Part shown: positions 1 to 4,769 of the stretch, piece by piece | How the letters are laid out: every line of letters starts with the position of its first letter | How positions within the stretch are numbered: position 1 is the stretch's first letter | Assembly: GCA_018894775.1 (NCBI GenBank) | Contig: JAHIPG010000323.1 | Coordinates: 1-7,066 of the forward strand | From: Nanobdellota archaeon | Lineage (GTDB): Archaea; Nanobdellota; Nanobdellia; SCGC-AAA011-G17; VGLX01 | Length of the DNA stretch: 7,066 nt | Reading direction: 5' to 3' | The notes under the pieces: model-generated | The model's input: only the letters and a program-made list of their open reading frames with translations | Database searches by the model: none | What the model was told of the DNA's origin: nothing | Translations under genes and position numbers: made by a program

Positions 1-81
1 GGAGAAATGTTATCAAAAGCTATCGAACTTATGGACGGAAAACTAGATGAGTTCGGTAAAGAGCTAAAAAAGATCAAATAA
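1..81 (+). CDS. rpo3: C-terminal end of probable RNA polymerase subunit D (Rpo3), partial
   Basis: The first 26 codons stay open from the window edge to TAA and encode a charged amphipathic helix that ends in Lys-rich residues (ELKKIK). Nothing in so short a tail identifies the family directly. The assignment rests mainly on gene order: in many archaea the order is rps13-rps4-rps11-rpoD-rpl18e-rpl13-rps9-rpoN, and this fragment sits immediately before rpl18e. Subunit D, the counterpart of bacterial alpha, does end in a long helix that packs against Rpo11, which fits. The start and the bulk of the gene lie outside the window. It ends 10 bases before the tRNA, so read-through into the tRNA and ribosomal genes is likely. 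Confidence 0.55.
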   Translation, partial: GEMLSKAIELMDGKLDEFGKELKKIK

Positions 82-91
82 CACTTTCGGC

Positions 92-175
92 GCGGGAGTG
101 CCGGAGTGGTCAAACGGGCTAGGTTGAGGGCCTAGTGGCTTAGTGCCTGCGAGGGTTCGAACCCCTTCTCCCGCA
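92..175 (+). tRNA. tRNA-Leu (anticodon GAG)
   Basis: A full class II cloverleaf can be drawn. The acceptor stem GCGGGAG (92-98) pairs with CTCCCGC (168-174). The D stem CCG/CGG is 101-103/115-117 with GGTCAAA in the loop. The anticodon stem CTAGG/CCTAG (119-123/131-135) encloses TTGAGGG, giving anticodon GAG at 126-128. A long variable arm at 136-150 contains GGC/GCC, and the T arm GAGGG-TTCGAAC-CCCTT is 151-167. The discriminator base is A175, as expected for leucine. CCA is not encoded (ATCA follows) and there is no intron. It reads CUC and CUU codons. It lies between a probable rpo3 and rpl18e with 10- and 11-base gaps and no convincing TATA box of its own, so it is probably cut out of a longer transcript by RNase P and RNase Z. 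Confidence 0.96.
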
Positions 176-186
176 TCATAATCAAA

Positions 187-546
187 ATGAAAAGAACAGG
201 ACCAACAAACCCCAACATGAAGAAACTCATAGCAGATTTACGTAGTTTGGGAACTAAAGAAAAAGTAAAAATGTGGAAAGTAATAGCTGGCGAACTAGAA
301 AAACCAACAAGAAGCAGAAGGGAAGTCAGCCTAGATAAGCTAAATAAAGTCACAAAAAAAGACGAAACAGTCATCATCCCAGGAAAGGTCCTTTCAAAAG
401 GAGAACTCAATCATACTATCAAAGTTGCAGCATGGAACTTTTCAGGAGCTGCAAAAGAAAAGATAAACAAAGTAGGAAAAGCACTAAGCATACAAGAACT
501 AATCAAAGAAAATCCTAAAGGCAAGAAAGTGAGGATAATAGGATGA
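187..546 (+). CDS. rpl18e: Large ribosomal subunit protein L18e
   Basis: A 119-residue protein of the archaeal/eukaryotic L18e family, related to bacterial L15, and a structural component of the 50S subunit. The N-terminus is basic (MKRTGPTNPN). The central and C-terminal part carries the family pattern IPGKVLSKGEL, then VAAWNFSGAAKEKI, then a short KALSIQEL segment and a GKKVRI-type end. The length is normal for Archaea. The ATG at 187 is only 11 bases after the tRNA 3' end and has no Shine-Dalgarno match, so RNase Z cleavage of the upstream tRNA would leave a very short leader. The stop overlaps the start of rpl13 by ATGA, which suggests translational coupling. The family assignment is secure from both sequence and gene order. 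Confidence 0.95.
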   Translation: MKRTGPTNPNMKKLIADLRSLGTKEKVKMWKVIAGELEKPTRSRREVSLDKLNKVTKKDETVIIPGKVLSKGELNHTIKVAAWNFSGAAKEKINKVGKALSIQELIKENPKGKKVRIIG

Positions 547-959
547 TAATCGACGCTGAAAATCTAATACTTGGAAGGATGGCAACAGTTATAGCTAAGC
601 AAGCACTCCAAGGTGAAAAAATAGATGTGATTAATGTAGAAAAGGCGGTCGTAACAGGAAAGCGAGAAGAGATACTAGCAAGATACAATCAAAAATTTGA
701 TAGGGGTCACGCTAAAGACGGTCCTTTTTTCCCAAGACACCCTGAAAAAATCGTAAAAAGATCAATCAGAGGCATGATTCCTTACAAACAAGGGAAAGGA
801 AAAGAGGCTTTCAAAAACATAAAATGCTACATAGGAATCCCAAAAGAGCTTGAAGGGAAAAAAGCAGAAACAATAGAAAAAGCAAATGTTAAAAACATCA
901 AAAAAACAAAACACTTAACAATCAAAGAGATATCACAACAACTAGGCTGGAGAGAATGA
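543..959 (+). CDS. rpl13: Large ribosomal subunit protein L13 (uL13)
   Basis: A 138-residue uL13 protein of the 50S subunit. It shows the archaeal N-terminal pattern: Asp near the start, LGRMATVIAKQAL, then GEKIDVINVEKAVVTG. These are followed by the RNA-binding stretch GPFFPRHPEKIVKRSIRGMI and PYKQGKGKEAFKNIKCYIGIP. The C-terminus is a Lys-rich extension in which the TKHLTIKEISQQLGW segment is typical of archaeal versions. The start is fixed by the ATGA overlap with rpl18e (543-546), and the stop forms a second ATGA overlap with rps9 (956-959). Nothing in the gene appears broken or unusual. Confidence 0.96.
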   Translation: MIIDAENLILGRMATVIAKQALQGEKIDVINVEKAVVTGKREEILARYNQKFDRGHAKDGPFFPRHPEKIVKRSIRGMIPYKQGKGKEAFKNIKCYIGIPKELEGKKAETIEKANVKNIKKTKHLTIKEISQQLGWRE

Positions 960-1357
960 AAAACATAATACATGTATCAGGAAAGAGAAAAAAAGCAATA
1001 GCAAGAGCCACATTAAAACCTGGAAAGGGAATAATCAGAGTGAATAAACAAAACATAGAAGTTTATACTCCTGCTCTAGCAAGAGCAAAAATCATGGAAC
1101 CTCTACAACTTGCAGGAGACGTCGCAAAAAAAGTAAATATTGATGTCAACGTATATGGTGGAGGCTGGCAAGCACAAAGTGAAGCAGCAAGATTATCAAT
1201 TGCAAAATCATTAGTTGAATTCACAAAAAGCACAGAACTAAAGAAAAAATTCATAGAATATGATAGACATCTATTAATCGCAGATGTGAGAAGGAACGAA
1301 CCTCACAAACCTAATGATTCAAAACCAAGAGCTAAAAGACAAAAATCGTATCGTTAA
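956..1357 (+). CDS. rps9: Small ribosomal subunit protein S9 (uS9)
   Basis: A 133-residue uS9 protein of the 30S subunit. The N-terminus has SGKRKKAIARATLKPGKG. The middle has a glycine-rich YGGGWQAQSEAARLSIAKSL stretch, and the C-terminus ends in the conserved basic tail RAKRQKSYR, which in the ribosome reaches toward the P-site tRNA anticodon. One difference from the common family pattern GGGxxGQA is alanine in place of the last glycine (GGGWQAQ). I believe similar forms occur in other reduced archaea but could not check. Its ATG overlaps the rpl13 stop. It is followed by rpoN 9 bases downstream. Confidence 0.96.
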   Translation: MKNIIHVSGKRKKAIARATLKPGKGIIRVNKQNIEVYTPALARAKIMEPLQLAGDVAKKVNIDVNVYGGGWQAQSEAARLSIAKSLVEFTKSTELKKKFIEYDRHLLIADVRRNEPHKPNDSKPRAKRQKSYR

Positions 1358-1361
1358 GGAG
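1358..1361 (+). promoter_or_regulatory. Shine-Dalgarno site of rpoN
   Basis: GGAG lies directly after the rps9 stop codon, 5 bases before the rpoN ATG at 1367. It is the clearest Shine-Dalgarno match in the window. It appears at the one junction in this cluster where genes do not overlap, which suggests rpoN translation is initiated independently within the polycistronic mRNA. Confidence 0.65.
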
Positions 1362-1366
1362 ACAAA

Positions 1367-1564
1367 ATGATAATACCAATCAGATGTTACGCATGCGGAA
1401 AACCTGTAGCCCATCTATGGGAAGAATACAACGAAAGGATAGCTAAAGGCGAAGAAAAAAGTAAAGTAATGGAAGAATTAGGACTCAAAAGGTTCTGCTG
1501 CAGAGCACTATTCTTAGGACATGTCGATCTAATTGATACAATAGCACAGTTCAAGAAAGGATAA
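1367..1564 (+). CDS. rpoN: DNA-directed RNA polymerase subunit N (Rpo10)
   Basis: A 65-residue zinc-binding subunit of archaeal RNA polymerase, the equivalent of eukaryotic RPB10. It is part of the Rpo3/Rpo10/Rpo11/Rpo12 assembly platform. The sequence begins MIIPIRCYACGKPVAHLWEEY, with the first Cys pair at C7 and C10. The paired cysteines C44 and C45 lie in KRFCCRALFLGHVDLID, completing the family's CxxC...CC zinc site. Length and every signature segment are normal. It is the last gene of the ribosomal cluster here. The genes that often follow it in other archaea (rpoK, rps2) are absent, and a new promoter begins within about 40 bases. Confidence 0.97.
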   Translation: MIIPIRCYACGKPVAHLWEEYNERIAKGEEKSKVMEELGLKRFCCRALFLGHVDLIDTIAQFKKG

Positions 1565-1605
1565 ATGTCCTAAAAAAGAGGTTTCTATAAGGCTGTGTAA
1601 AAACC

Positions 1606-1613
1606 TTTAAATA
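1606..1613 (+). promoter_or_regulatory. TATA box of the M24 peptidase gene
   Basis: TTTAAATA is preceded by an A-rich BRE-like stretch (AAAAACC). Transcription would begin about 25 bases downstream, near 1635, giving a leader of roughly 10 bases before the ATG at 1645. This supports a separate transcription unit after rpoN. The motif is common in AT-rich DNA, so the support comes mainly from its position. Confidence 0.6.
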
Positions 1614-1617
1614 TTCA

Positions 1618-1639
1618 CTCAGGCCTTTTCATACCTGAG
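1618..1639 (+). repeat. Inverted repeat CTCAGG-N10-CCTGAG at the M24 promoter
   Basis: A perfect 6-base inverted repeat (CTCAGG at 1618-1623, CCTGAG at 1634-1639) lies between the TATA box and the start codon, covering the predicted transcription start. It could be a repressor operator, since the half-sites are 16 bases centre to centre. If transcription starts upstream of it, it could instead form a small leader hairpin. Six-base arms can occur by chance, so the call is tentative. Confidence 0.35.
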
Positions 1640-1644
1640 AAGAA

Positions 1645-3267
1645 ATGATAAAAATAAAAAGGTTAACAATGGAAGAAAGACAAGACCTTATCAAAAAGAT
1701 ACAGACTTATCTAAAAGAGAACAACAAAGATGGTTTATTGATACATGAGGTTGACTCCGTTGAACCTTACTTTGAAATGCTAGTAGGTGGTGATTCTTCT
1801 GTACCTGCAATTCTTTACATACCAGCAGAAGAAAAACCGACATGCCTAATATCAGATCTTGAATATGACGGAGTGATAAGCGCAGGTGTCCTAGAAAAAG
1901 AGAGCGTCATAAAATATGAGCAGACATTCTTACTAGAAGCAAAAAAACTAATTGATCCATTGAAAGGAAAAACAATCCTTATCAATTATTCAGAATCAGA
2001 TGCACCAATAGACCAGATGTCACATTCATTCGTAAATGATTATCTAGAAGGTGTAAATATAGAATCTTCTGAAAAATTATGGAATAAACTAGGTGTAAAA
2101 CCTGAAGTGAAAGAATATATCTTCAATACAAAAAAGAAAGTAAAAAAACAAAGAGTAAAGGAATTAAAAAGTAAGTTCAGAAAATCTTTCAACAAAGGTT
2201 ACCTAATGATAAATGGAGTAGGGATAAAAGCATCACAAACATTAACTTCATACCTGGTTGGATTCTCAAAAAATAACAAGTATGCAATAGCGATAAAACC
2301 TGGAAAGGCTGTAGCTATAGTACATAAATCAGAAAGGTTAAGAGGACACCCTTTTGATAAGATCTACAAGTATAATGATTCATCAGAGTTTAAGAAAATA
2401 ATCTCAGATTTCTTTCAAGATGTTGACATAGTCCATTTCGATAAAGAGATGACTGAAGGAAACTATCAAGTATTAAAAAATACACTAGAAGATAAACTCG
2501 CCACAACAGAAATTGACCTCATAAGAGAAACATTCTCGGCAAGGATTCCTGATGAGATAAAAGAGATTGAAAAAGGATGCAAGATAAACACAGAAATTTT
2601 TGAGTATTTAGAAACAATACTCAAAAAAGGAATAAGCGAGAAAGAAATAGTAGAACTTGTTGAAAGAAGGGCTTTAGGATATTCCGAAGTTCTAGAATTA
2701 TCCTTTAATCCATTGATAGCAGCAGGGTCAAACGGAGTAAAAGTCCATCACTTCTCAGAACAATCTGATTACAAGATTCAGGAAGATGATCTGTTACTAG
2801 TTGATATAGGCGTTAGACTAAAATCAGGAATGTGTTCTGACACTACATGCATGTTCTATTTTGGGGAAAAAGTACCCAGAAGAATAAAGAAGTATGATAA
2901 AATAATGGATAAATCGATAAAAGCAGCACTTAAGAATATAGGCCCTGGAAAATCCAAAATGGATGCCGATTCCGCAGCAAGAAATATTATAGAGAAACAT
3001 TACCCAAAAACCTATCTTCACGTAACAGGACATTCTATTGACATACAAGTACATGGAATAGGAAGAGCTATAACAGTTATACCTACAGGATTCTTTGGAG
3101 TAGGCCAAACGTTCTCGCTTGAACCAGGTATTTACATAAGAGCAGAGAATCTTTCAAAAAAATTCCCAAAAGTCGAAGGATTCAGAAAAGAAATACTCAT
3201 ATCTATAACCGAAGATGGAGTAAAACAGCTCAGTGAGATACCTAAATTAAGAATAATTAAAGGTTAA
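1645..3267 (+). CDS. M24 family metallopeptidase (aminopeptidase P/prolidase-like), three-domain
   Basis: A 540-residue cytosolic protein of the pita-bread M24B family, which removes or splits residues next to proline using two metal ions. The catalytic domain is about residues 300-540. Expected metal ligands are D387 (VDIG), D399 (SDTT), H463 (TGHS), E493 (LEPG) and E516 (FRKE). The supporting histidines are H369 (HHFSEQ) and H470, and the H463/H470 spacing matches aminopeptidase P. Upstream are two segments that both resemble creatinase-type N-terminal domains, about 10-155 and 185-295, joined by a very basic linker (about 163-182). This resembles the long aminopeptidase P layout rather than the usual prolidase of about 350 residues. 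The two aspartates are 12 residues apart where 11 is usual, because of one extra residue in KSGM. There is no signal peptide. Substrate specificity cannot be read from the sequence. Confidence 0.88.
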   Translation: MIKIKRLTMEERQDLIKKIQTYLKENNKDGLLIHEVDSVEPYFEMLVGGDSSVPAILYIPAEEKPTCLISDLEYDGVISAGVLEKESVIKYEQTFLLEAKKLIDPLKGKTILINYSESDAPIDQMSHSFVNDYLEGVNIESSEKLWNKLGVKPEVKEYIFNTKKKVKKQRVKELKSKFRKSFNKGYLMINGVGIKASQTLTSYLVGFSKNNKYAIAIKPGKAVAIVHKSERLRGHPFDKIYKYNDSSEFKKIISDFFQDVDIVHFDKEMTEGNYQVLKNTLEDKLATTEIDLIRETFSARIPDEIKEIEKGCKINTEIFEYLETILKKGISEKEIVELVERRALGYSEVLELSFNPLIAAGSNGVKVHHFSEQSDYKIQEDDLLLVDIGVRLKSGMCSDTTCMFYFGEKVPRRIKKYDKIMDKSIKAALKNIGPGKSKMDADSAARNIIEKHYPKTYLHVTGHSIDIQVHGIGRAITVIPTGFFGVGQTFSLEPGIYIRAENLSKKFPKVEGFRKEILISITEDGVKQLSEIPKLRIIKG

Positions 3268-3272
3268 TAATA

Positions 3273-3280
3273 TTTTTATA
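3273..3280 (+). promoter_or_regulatory. TATA box of the SprT-like gene
   Basis: TTTTTATA is centred about 26 bases upstream of the ATG at 3303, just after the M24 stop codon. That distance puts the transcription start at or next to the start codon, so the mRNA would be leaderless. There is no Shine-Dalgarno sequence, which agrees. Confidence 0.55.
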
Positions 3281-3302
3281 CAAGTTTCTATTTTATTCTA
3301 CT

Positions 3303-3749
3303 ATGAGAGATGATGACTGGTTAGCTGAAAGACTAAGCCAGATATGGCAACTTCTATTTCCGGATCTAGAGAGAAAGAATAATGTAGTGGTAAGATTCAA
3401 AGGCAGATGGAAAAATAAATTTGGCCATATCAAAAGAATGAAGAACAAAGATACTGAAATTGTAATAAATGGATTATTCAAAAGTGAAAAAGTACCAGAG
3501 TATATTGTTGACACAACAATAGCTCACGAACTAGTACATTACAGCCATGGTTTTCACAGCCCTTTCCCACAGAAGTATAAATACCCACATTCTGGAGGAG
3601 TAGTTAATAGAGAGCTTCGCAAAAGAGGCTTTGGGCATATGATGGGCAGAGAAAGAGATTTTGTGAAAAGACAATGGCCACGAATATTCAAAGAATTATG
3701 CCCTGATAAGTTGCAACGAAGACGACGTGTTAAATTTTCTTTTTTCTAG
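3303..3749 (+). CDS. SprT-like zinc metalloprotein (HExxH)
   Basis: A 148-residue soluble protein with the zinc-protease signature AHELVHYSHG (H75, E76, H79) and a likely third ligand, H96, in YPHSGG about 17 residues later. A core strand before it (EIVINGLFK) and the Trp-rich N-terminal helix fit the SprT-like/gluzincin fold. In that family the eukaryotic relative Spartan degrades DNA-protein crosslinks. Whether this small archaeal protein does so is unknown. There is no Cys-rich C-terminal zinc ribbon as in bacterial SprT. The C-terminus is basic (QRRRRVKFSFF), so nucleic-acid contact is possible. The ATG is fixed by a TATA box 26 bases upstream. The gene's 3' end overlaps rnp4 on the other strand by 20 bases. 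Confidence 0.75.
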   Translation: MRDDDWLAERLSQIWQLLFPDLERKNNVVVRFKGRWKNKFGHIKRMKNKDTEIVINGLFKSEKVPEYIVDTTIAHELVHYSHGFHSPFPQKYKYPHSGGVVNRELRKRGFGHMMGRERDFVKRQWPRIFKELCPDKLQRRRRVKFSFF

Positions 3750-4065
3750 CCTTCTTTTCTTTCAAGAAAGGAAAACGCATATATTTTTTACAGTGCAAAC
3801 AGTAATATATTACCTTACCGCCTTTGGTCCTTACCCTGCATGTGATTCCAGGCTGCAGAAATCTATAGCAATGTTTACAGAACTTTTTCTTCAAAGGTGA
3901 AGGAATTCTTATCCTAGCCTTCATAGCAACCTTTCTAGCAAGTTGAATATAATGATCTGCACGCTTTGGGAACTTAGAGAAAGTTTTCCCTGCCAGATCA
4001 ATAAGGTGCTTGATTCTCTCCCGAGCGATGTACTTCTGCTTTGATACAAAATATCCTTTTGGCAT
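3730..4065 (-). CDS. rnp4: Ribonuclease P protein component 4 (Rpr2/Rpp21)
   Basis: A 111-residue protein of the Rpr2/Rpp21/SNM1 family. It pairs with Rpp29 on the specificity domain of the RNase P RNA and helps mature tRNA 5' ends. The N-terminal half is two basic helices (ARERIKHLIDLAGKTF and RADHYIQLARKVAMKARI). IPSPLKKKFCKHC then introduces a zinc ribbon with ligands C63, C66, C89 and C92, followed by MRFPF and a Lys-rich tail. Arrangement and length match archaeal homologues such as that of Pyrococcus. The ATG at 4065 lies about 27 bases from a TATA element on the same strand. It converges on the SprT-like gene with overlapping ends. Confidence 0.93.
   Translation of the reverse strand: MPKGYFVSKQKYIARERIKHLIDLAGKTFSKFPKRADHYIQLARKVAMKARIRIPSPLKKKFCKHCYRFLQPGITCRVRTKGGKVIYYCLHCKKYMRFPFLKEKKARKKKI
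3735..3745 (+). terminator. T-rich tract, probable terminator inside the SprT-like gene end
   Basis: TTTTCTTTTTT on the plus strand encodes the last residues (FSFF) of the SprT-like protein and ends just before its TAG. Archaeal RNA polymerase can stop at U-rich tracts without a hairpin. The same bases read on the minus strand give the Lys codons at the end of rnp4. A terminator placed before the stop codon would make a non-stop mRNA, so actual 3' ends may fall slightly downstream. Confidence 0.35.
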
Positions 4066-4087
4066 ACCAAACCTTAAGCCAGGAAGT

Positions 4088-4097
4088 TATAAAAAAG
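4088..4097 (-). promoter_or_regulatory. TATA box of rnp4
   Basis: On the minus strand this reads TTTTTTATAA, centred about 27 bases before the rnp4 ATG. That predicts a leaderless or nearly leaderless transcript. A second AT-rich element at about 4113-4124 is too far away to be the primary box for rnp4 and better fits the plus-strand gene. Confidence 0.55.
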
Positions 4098-4112
4098 TTT
4101 TGAAAAAGATAT

Positions 4113-4124
4113 ATTTATATAAAA
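4113..4124 (+). promoter_or_regulatory. TATA region of the PD-(D/E)XK nuclease-like gene
   Basis: The AT-rich ATTTATATAAAA segment is preceded by GAAAAAGAT, which could act as a BRE. Its centre predicts a transcription start near 4145, about 16 bases before the GTG start at 4161. Together with the rnp4 box it makes 4066-4160 a compact divergent promoter region. Confidence 0.5.
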
Positions 4125-4160
4125 TGAACAATTATTAAAGGTTAGCGCACAAAATCCGGG

Positions 4161-4457
4161 GTGGTTATTGCAACCAAACATGATAATTATATCATCTCTT
4201 TATGTGAAAAAATAAGGGATGAGTATGACGTTCTGTTCATCAATGTTCCTCTTAAAAGAAACAAGAAACTAATAGGCGAGATTGATGTGTATGCAAGGAA
4301 AGGCTCCCGGATTGATCTCTATGAAGTTAAGTGTTCTTATAGAATAGCCAAAGCAAAAAAACAATTGAAGAAAGTAAAGAAGTTTTTAGAGATTAAAGAA
4401 GGCAGCAATTACTTCTATTGCGGAAATTCTGACCTGTTGTTATGTATTAAAGAATAG
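4161..4457 (+). CDS. Small PD-(D/E)XK nuclease-like protein
   Basis: A 98-residue soluble protein with the restriction-endonuclease-like core: GEIDVYARKG, then a short strand, then LYEVKCS. D42, E55 and K57 form the D-x12-E-x-K active site, and E16 in the first helix may complete it. A Lys-rich helix (KAKKQLKKVKKFL) and a last strand (NYFYCG) follow, as in Holliday-junction-resolvase, NERD and VRR-type folds. These enzymes cut DNA or RNA with Mg2+. The exact family and substrate are not readable. The frame opens after TAG at 4143 and its only plausible start is GTG at 4161, where CGGGG just upstream may act as a weak ribosome site. It is complete and close to the minimum size for this fold. 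No toxin, antitoxin or methylase partner is next to it, so a housekeeping or repair role is as likely as defence. Confidence 0.7.
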   Translation: MVIATKHDNYIISLCEKIRDEYDVLFINVPLKRNKKLIGEIDVYARKGSRIDLYEVKCSYRIAKAKKQLKKVKKFLEIKEGSNYFYCGNSDLLLCIKE

Positions 4458-4460
4458 TGA

Positions 4461-4520
4461 AAAAAGAAAGAGGTTGGCCGAGAGAAATTGTGGGGGGTTT
4501 CTCAAGAAGAACCAACCATC
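4461..4520 (-). ncRNA. Candidate small RNA with two-tier hairpin and C-rich loop
   Basis: On the minus strand a BRE/TATA at about 4541-4558 predicts a start near 4520. The transcript would fold with an outer stem GGTTGG/CCAACC (4512-4517 with 4472-4477) and an inner stem GAGAAA/TTTCTC (4498-4503 with 4482-4487). The two stems are separated by an asymmetric internal loop of 8 and 4 bases. The apical loop is CCCCCCACAA. The 3' side runs straight into CTCTTTCTTTTTT, a U-rich tract ending at about 4461. Promoter, fold and terminator together suggest a free-standing RNA of about 60 nt. It lacks C/D boxes and has no ACA after the lower stem, so it is not an ordinary guide RNA. The C-rich loop could pair with G-rich ribosome-binding sites (inference). 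A five-codon reading frame (ATG GTT GGT TCT TCT TGA) starts at 4519, so a tiny leaderless peptide or leader is an alternative. Confidence 0.5.
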
Positions 4521-4540
4521 TTGTAATATGCGTGAATAGC

Positions 4541-4558
4541 ATATTTATAAACCTTTCG
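4541..4558 (-). promoter_or_regulatory. BRE/TATA of the candidate small RNA
   Basis: Read on the minus strand this is CGAAAGG followed by TTTATAAATAT, one of the best BRE-plus-TATA matches in the window and nearly the same TATA core as the 5S rRNA promoter. There is no long open reading frame on the minus strand downstream of it. That is the main reason to propose a noncoding transcript. Confidence 0.6.
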
Positions 4559-4564
4559 TTTTTG

Positions 4565-4584
4565 TTGCCACTACCTAGTGGCAA
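4565..4584. repeat. 20-base palindrome upstream of the small-RNA promoter
   Basis: TTGCCACTA and TAGTGGCAA are exact 9-base inverted arms separated by CC. The site is about 7 bases upstream (minus-strand sense) of the BRE/TATA and about 50 bases past the 5S rRNA end. Its size and symmetry fit the binding site of a dimeric helix-turn-helix regulator. Alternatives are a hairpin that trims or ends the 5S transcript, or, read on the plus strand with the following TTATTTTAG, a terminator for the nuclease-like gene. Confidence 0.55.
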
Positions 4585-4623
4585 TTATTTTAGTAGATTA
4601 TTAACTTAAATTAGAGACAATAT

Positions 4624-4634
4624 GAGAAAATAAA
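4624..4634 (-). terminator. T-rich terminator of 5S rRNA
   Basis: Immediately after the 3' end of the 5S gene the minus strand reads TTTATTTTCTC. This is the kind of U-rich tract that ends archaeal transcription. Its position, two to three bases past the closing helix, supports a monocistronic 5S transcript. Confidence 0.55.
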
Positions 4635-4636
4635 GT

Positions 4637-4748
4637 GGACAGCGAACCAAGTCTCCCAATCAAAAGACCAGTACTGCTTGGAACGTCGGTCTGCTTGACT
4701 TCTGTGTTCGGAATGGGAATAGGTAGAACCAGACCCCTATGACCGTCC
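4637..4748 (-). rRNA. rrf: 5S ribosomal RNA
   Basis: On the minus strand the sequence begins GGACGGTCATAGGGG and ends GGTTCGCTGTCC. The terminal helix GGACGG/CTGTCC closes with six pairs (one G-U), and a seventh pair is possible with the flanking bases. The conserved loop C core CCCATTCCGAACAC and the loop E/helix IV region with GTACTGG are intact. Helix II pairs GGTCTG with CAGACC. The length of about 112 nt is slightly short but within the archaeal range. It is not next to a 23S gene: the neighbour on its 5' side is a divergent protein gene and the gene has its own promoter. It acts in the central protuberance of the large subunit. Confidence 0.94.
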
Positions 4749-4769
4749 AAGAATAATGTTAAGAGCTTC

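Noticed and set aside
132..410. Minus-strand open frame of 92 codons opposite tRNA-Leu and rpl18e
   Set aside because: It is a mirror of a secure ribosomal protein gene and runs into the tRNA. Its low-complexity Phe/Ser/Leu composition is typical of antisense shadows.
1577..1608. Possible hairpin AGAGGTTT/AAACCTTT after rpoN as an operon terminator
   Set aside because: It includes a G-U pair and a 16-base loop, overlaps the TATA box of the next gene, and is not followed by a T-tract. Chance pairing in AT-rich DNA is as likely.
2824..3108. Minus-strand open frame of 94 codons inside the M24 peptidase gene
   Set aside because: It lies opposite the conserved catalytic domain and is Tyr/Ser/Cys-rich with no recognisable features or promoter.
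3309..3330. C/D-box-like sequence (ATGATGA followed by CTGA) at the start of the SprT-like gene
   Set aside because: The space between the boxes is only about 9 bases, no second box pair follows, and the bases are coding (MRDDDW... start). A guide RNA is not supported.
4471..4482. Plus-strand GGTTGGCCGAGAG resembles the D-arm region of a Leu/Ser tRNA
   Set aside because: No acceptor stem, anticodon stem or TTCGAAC T-loop can be found around it, so it is not a tRNA or an obvious tRNA fragment.
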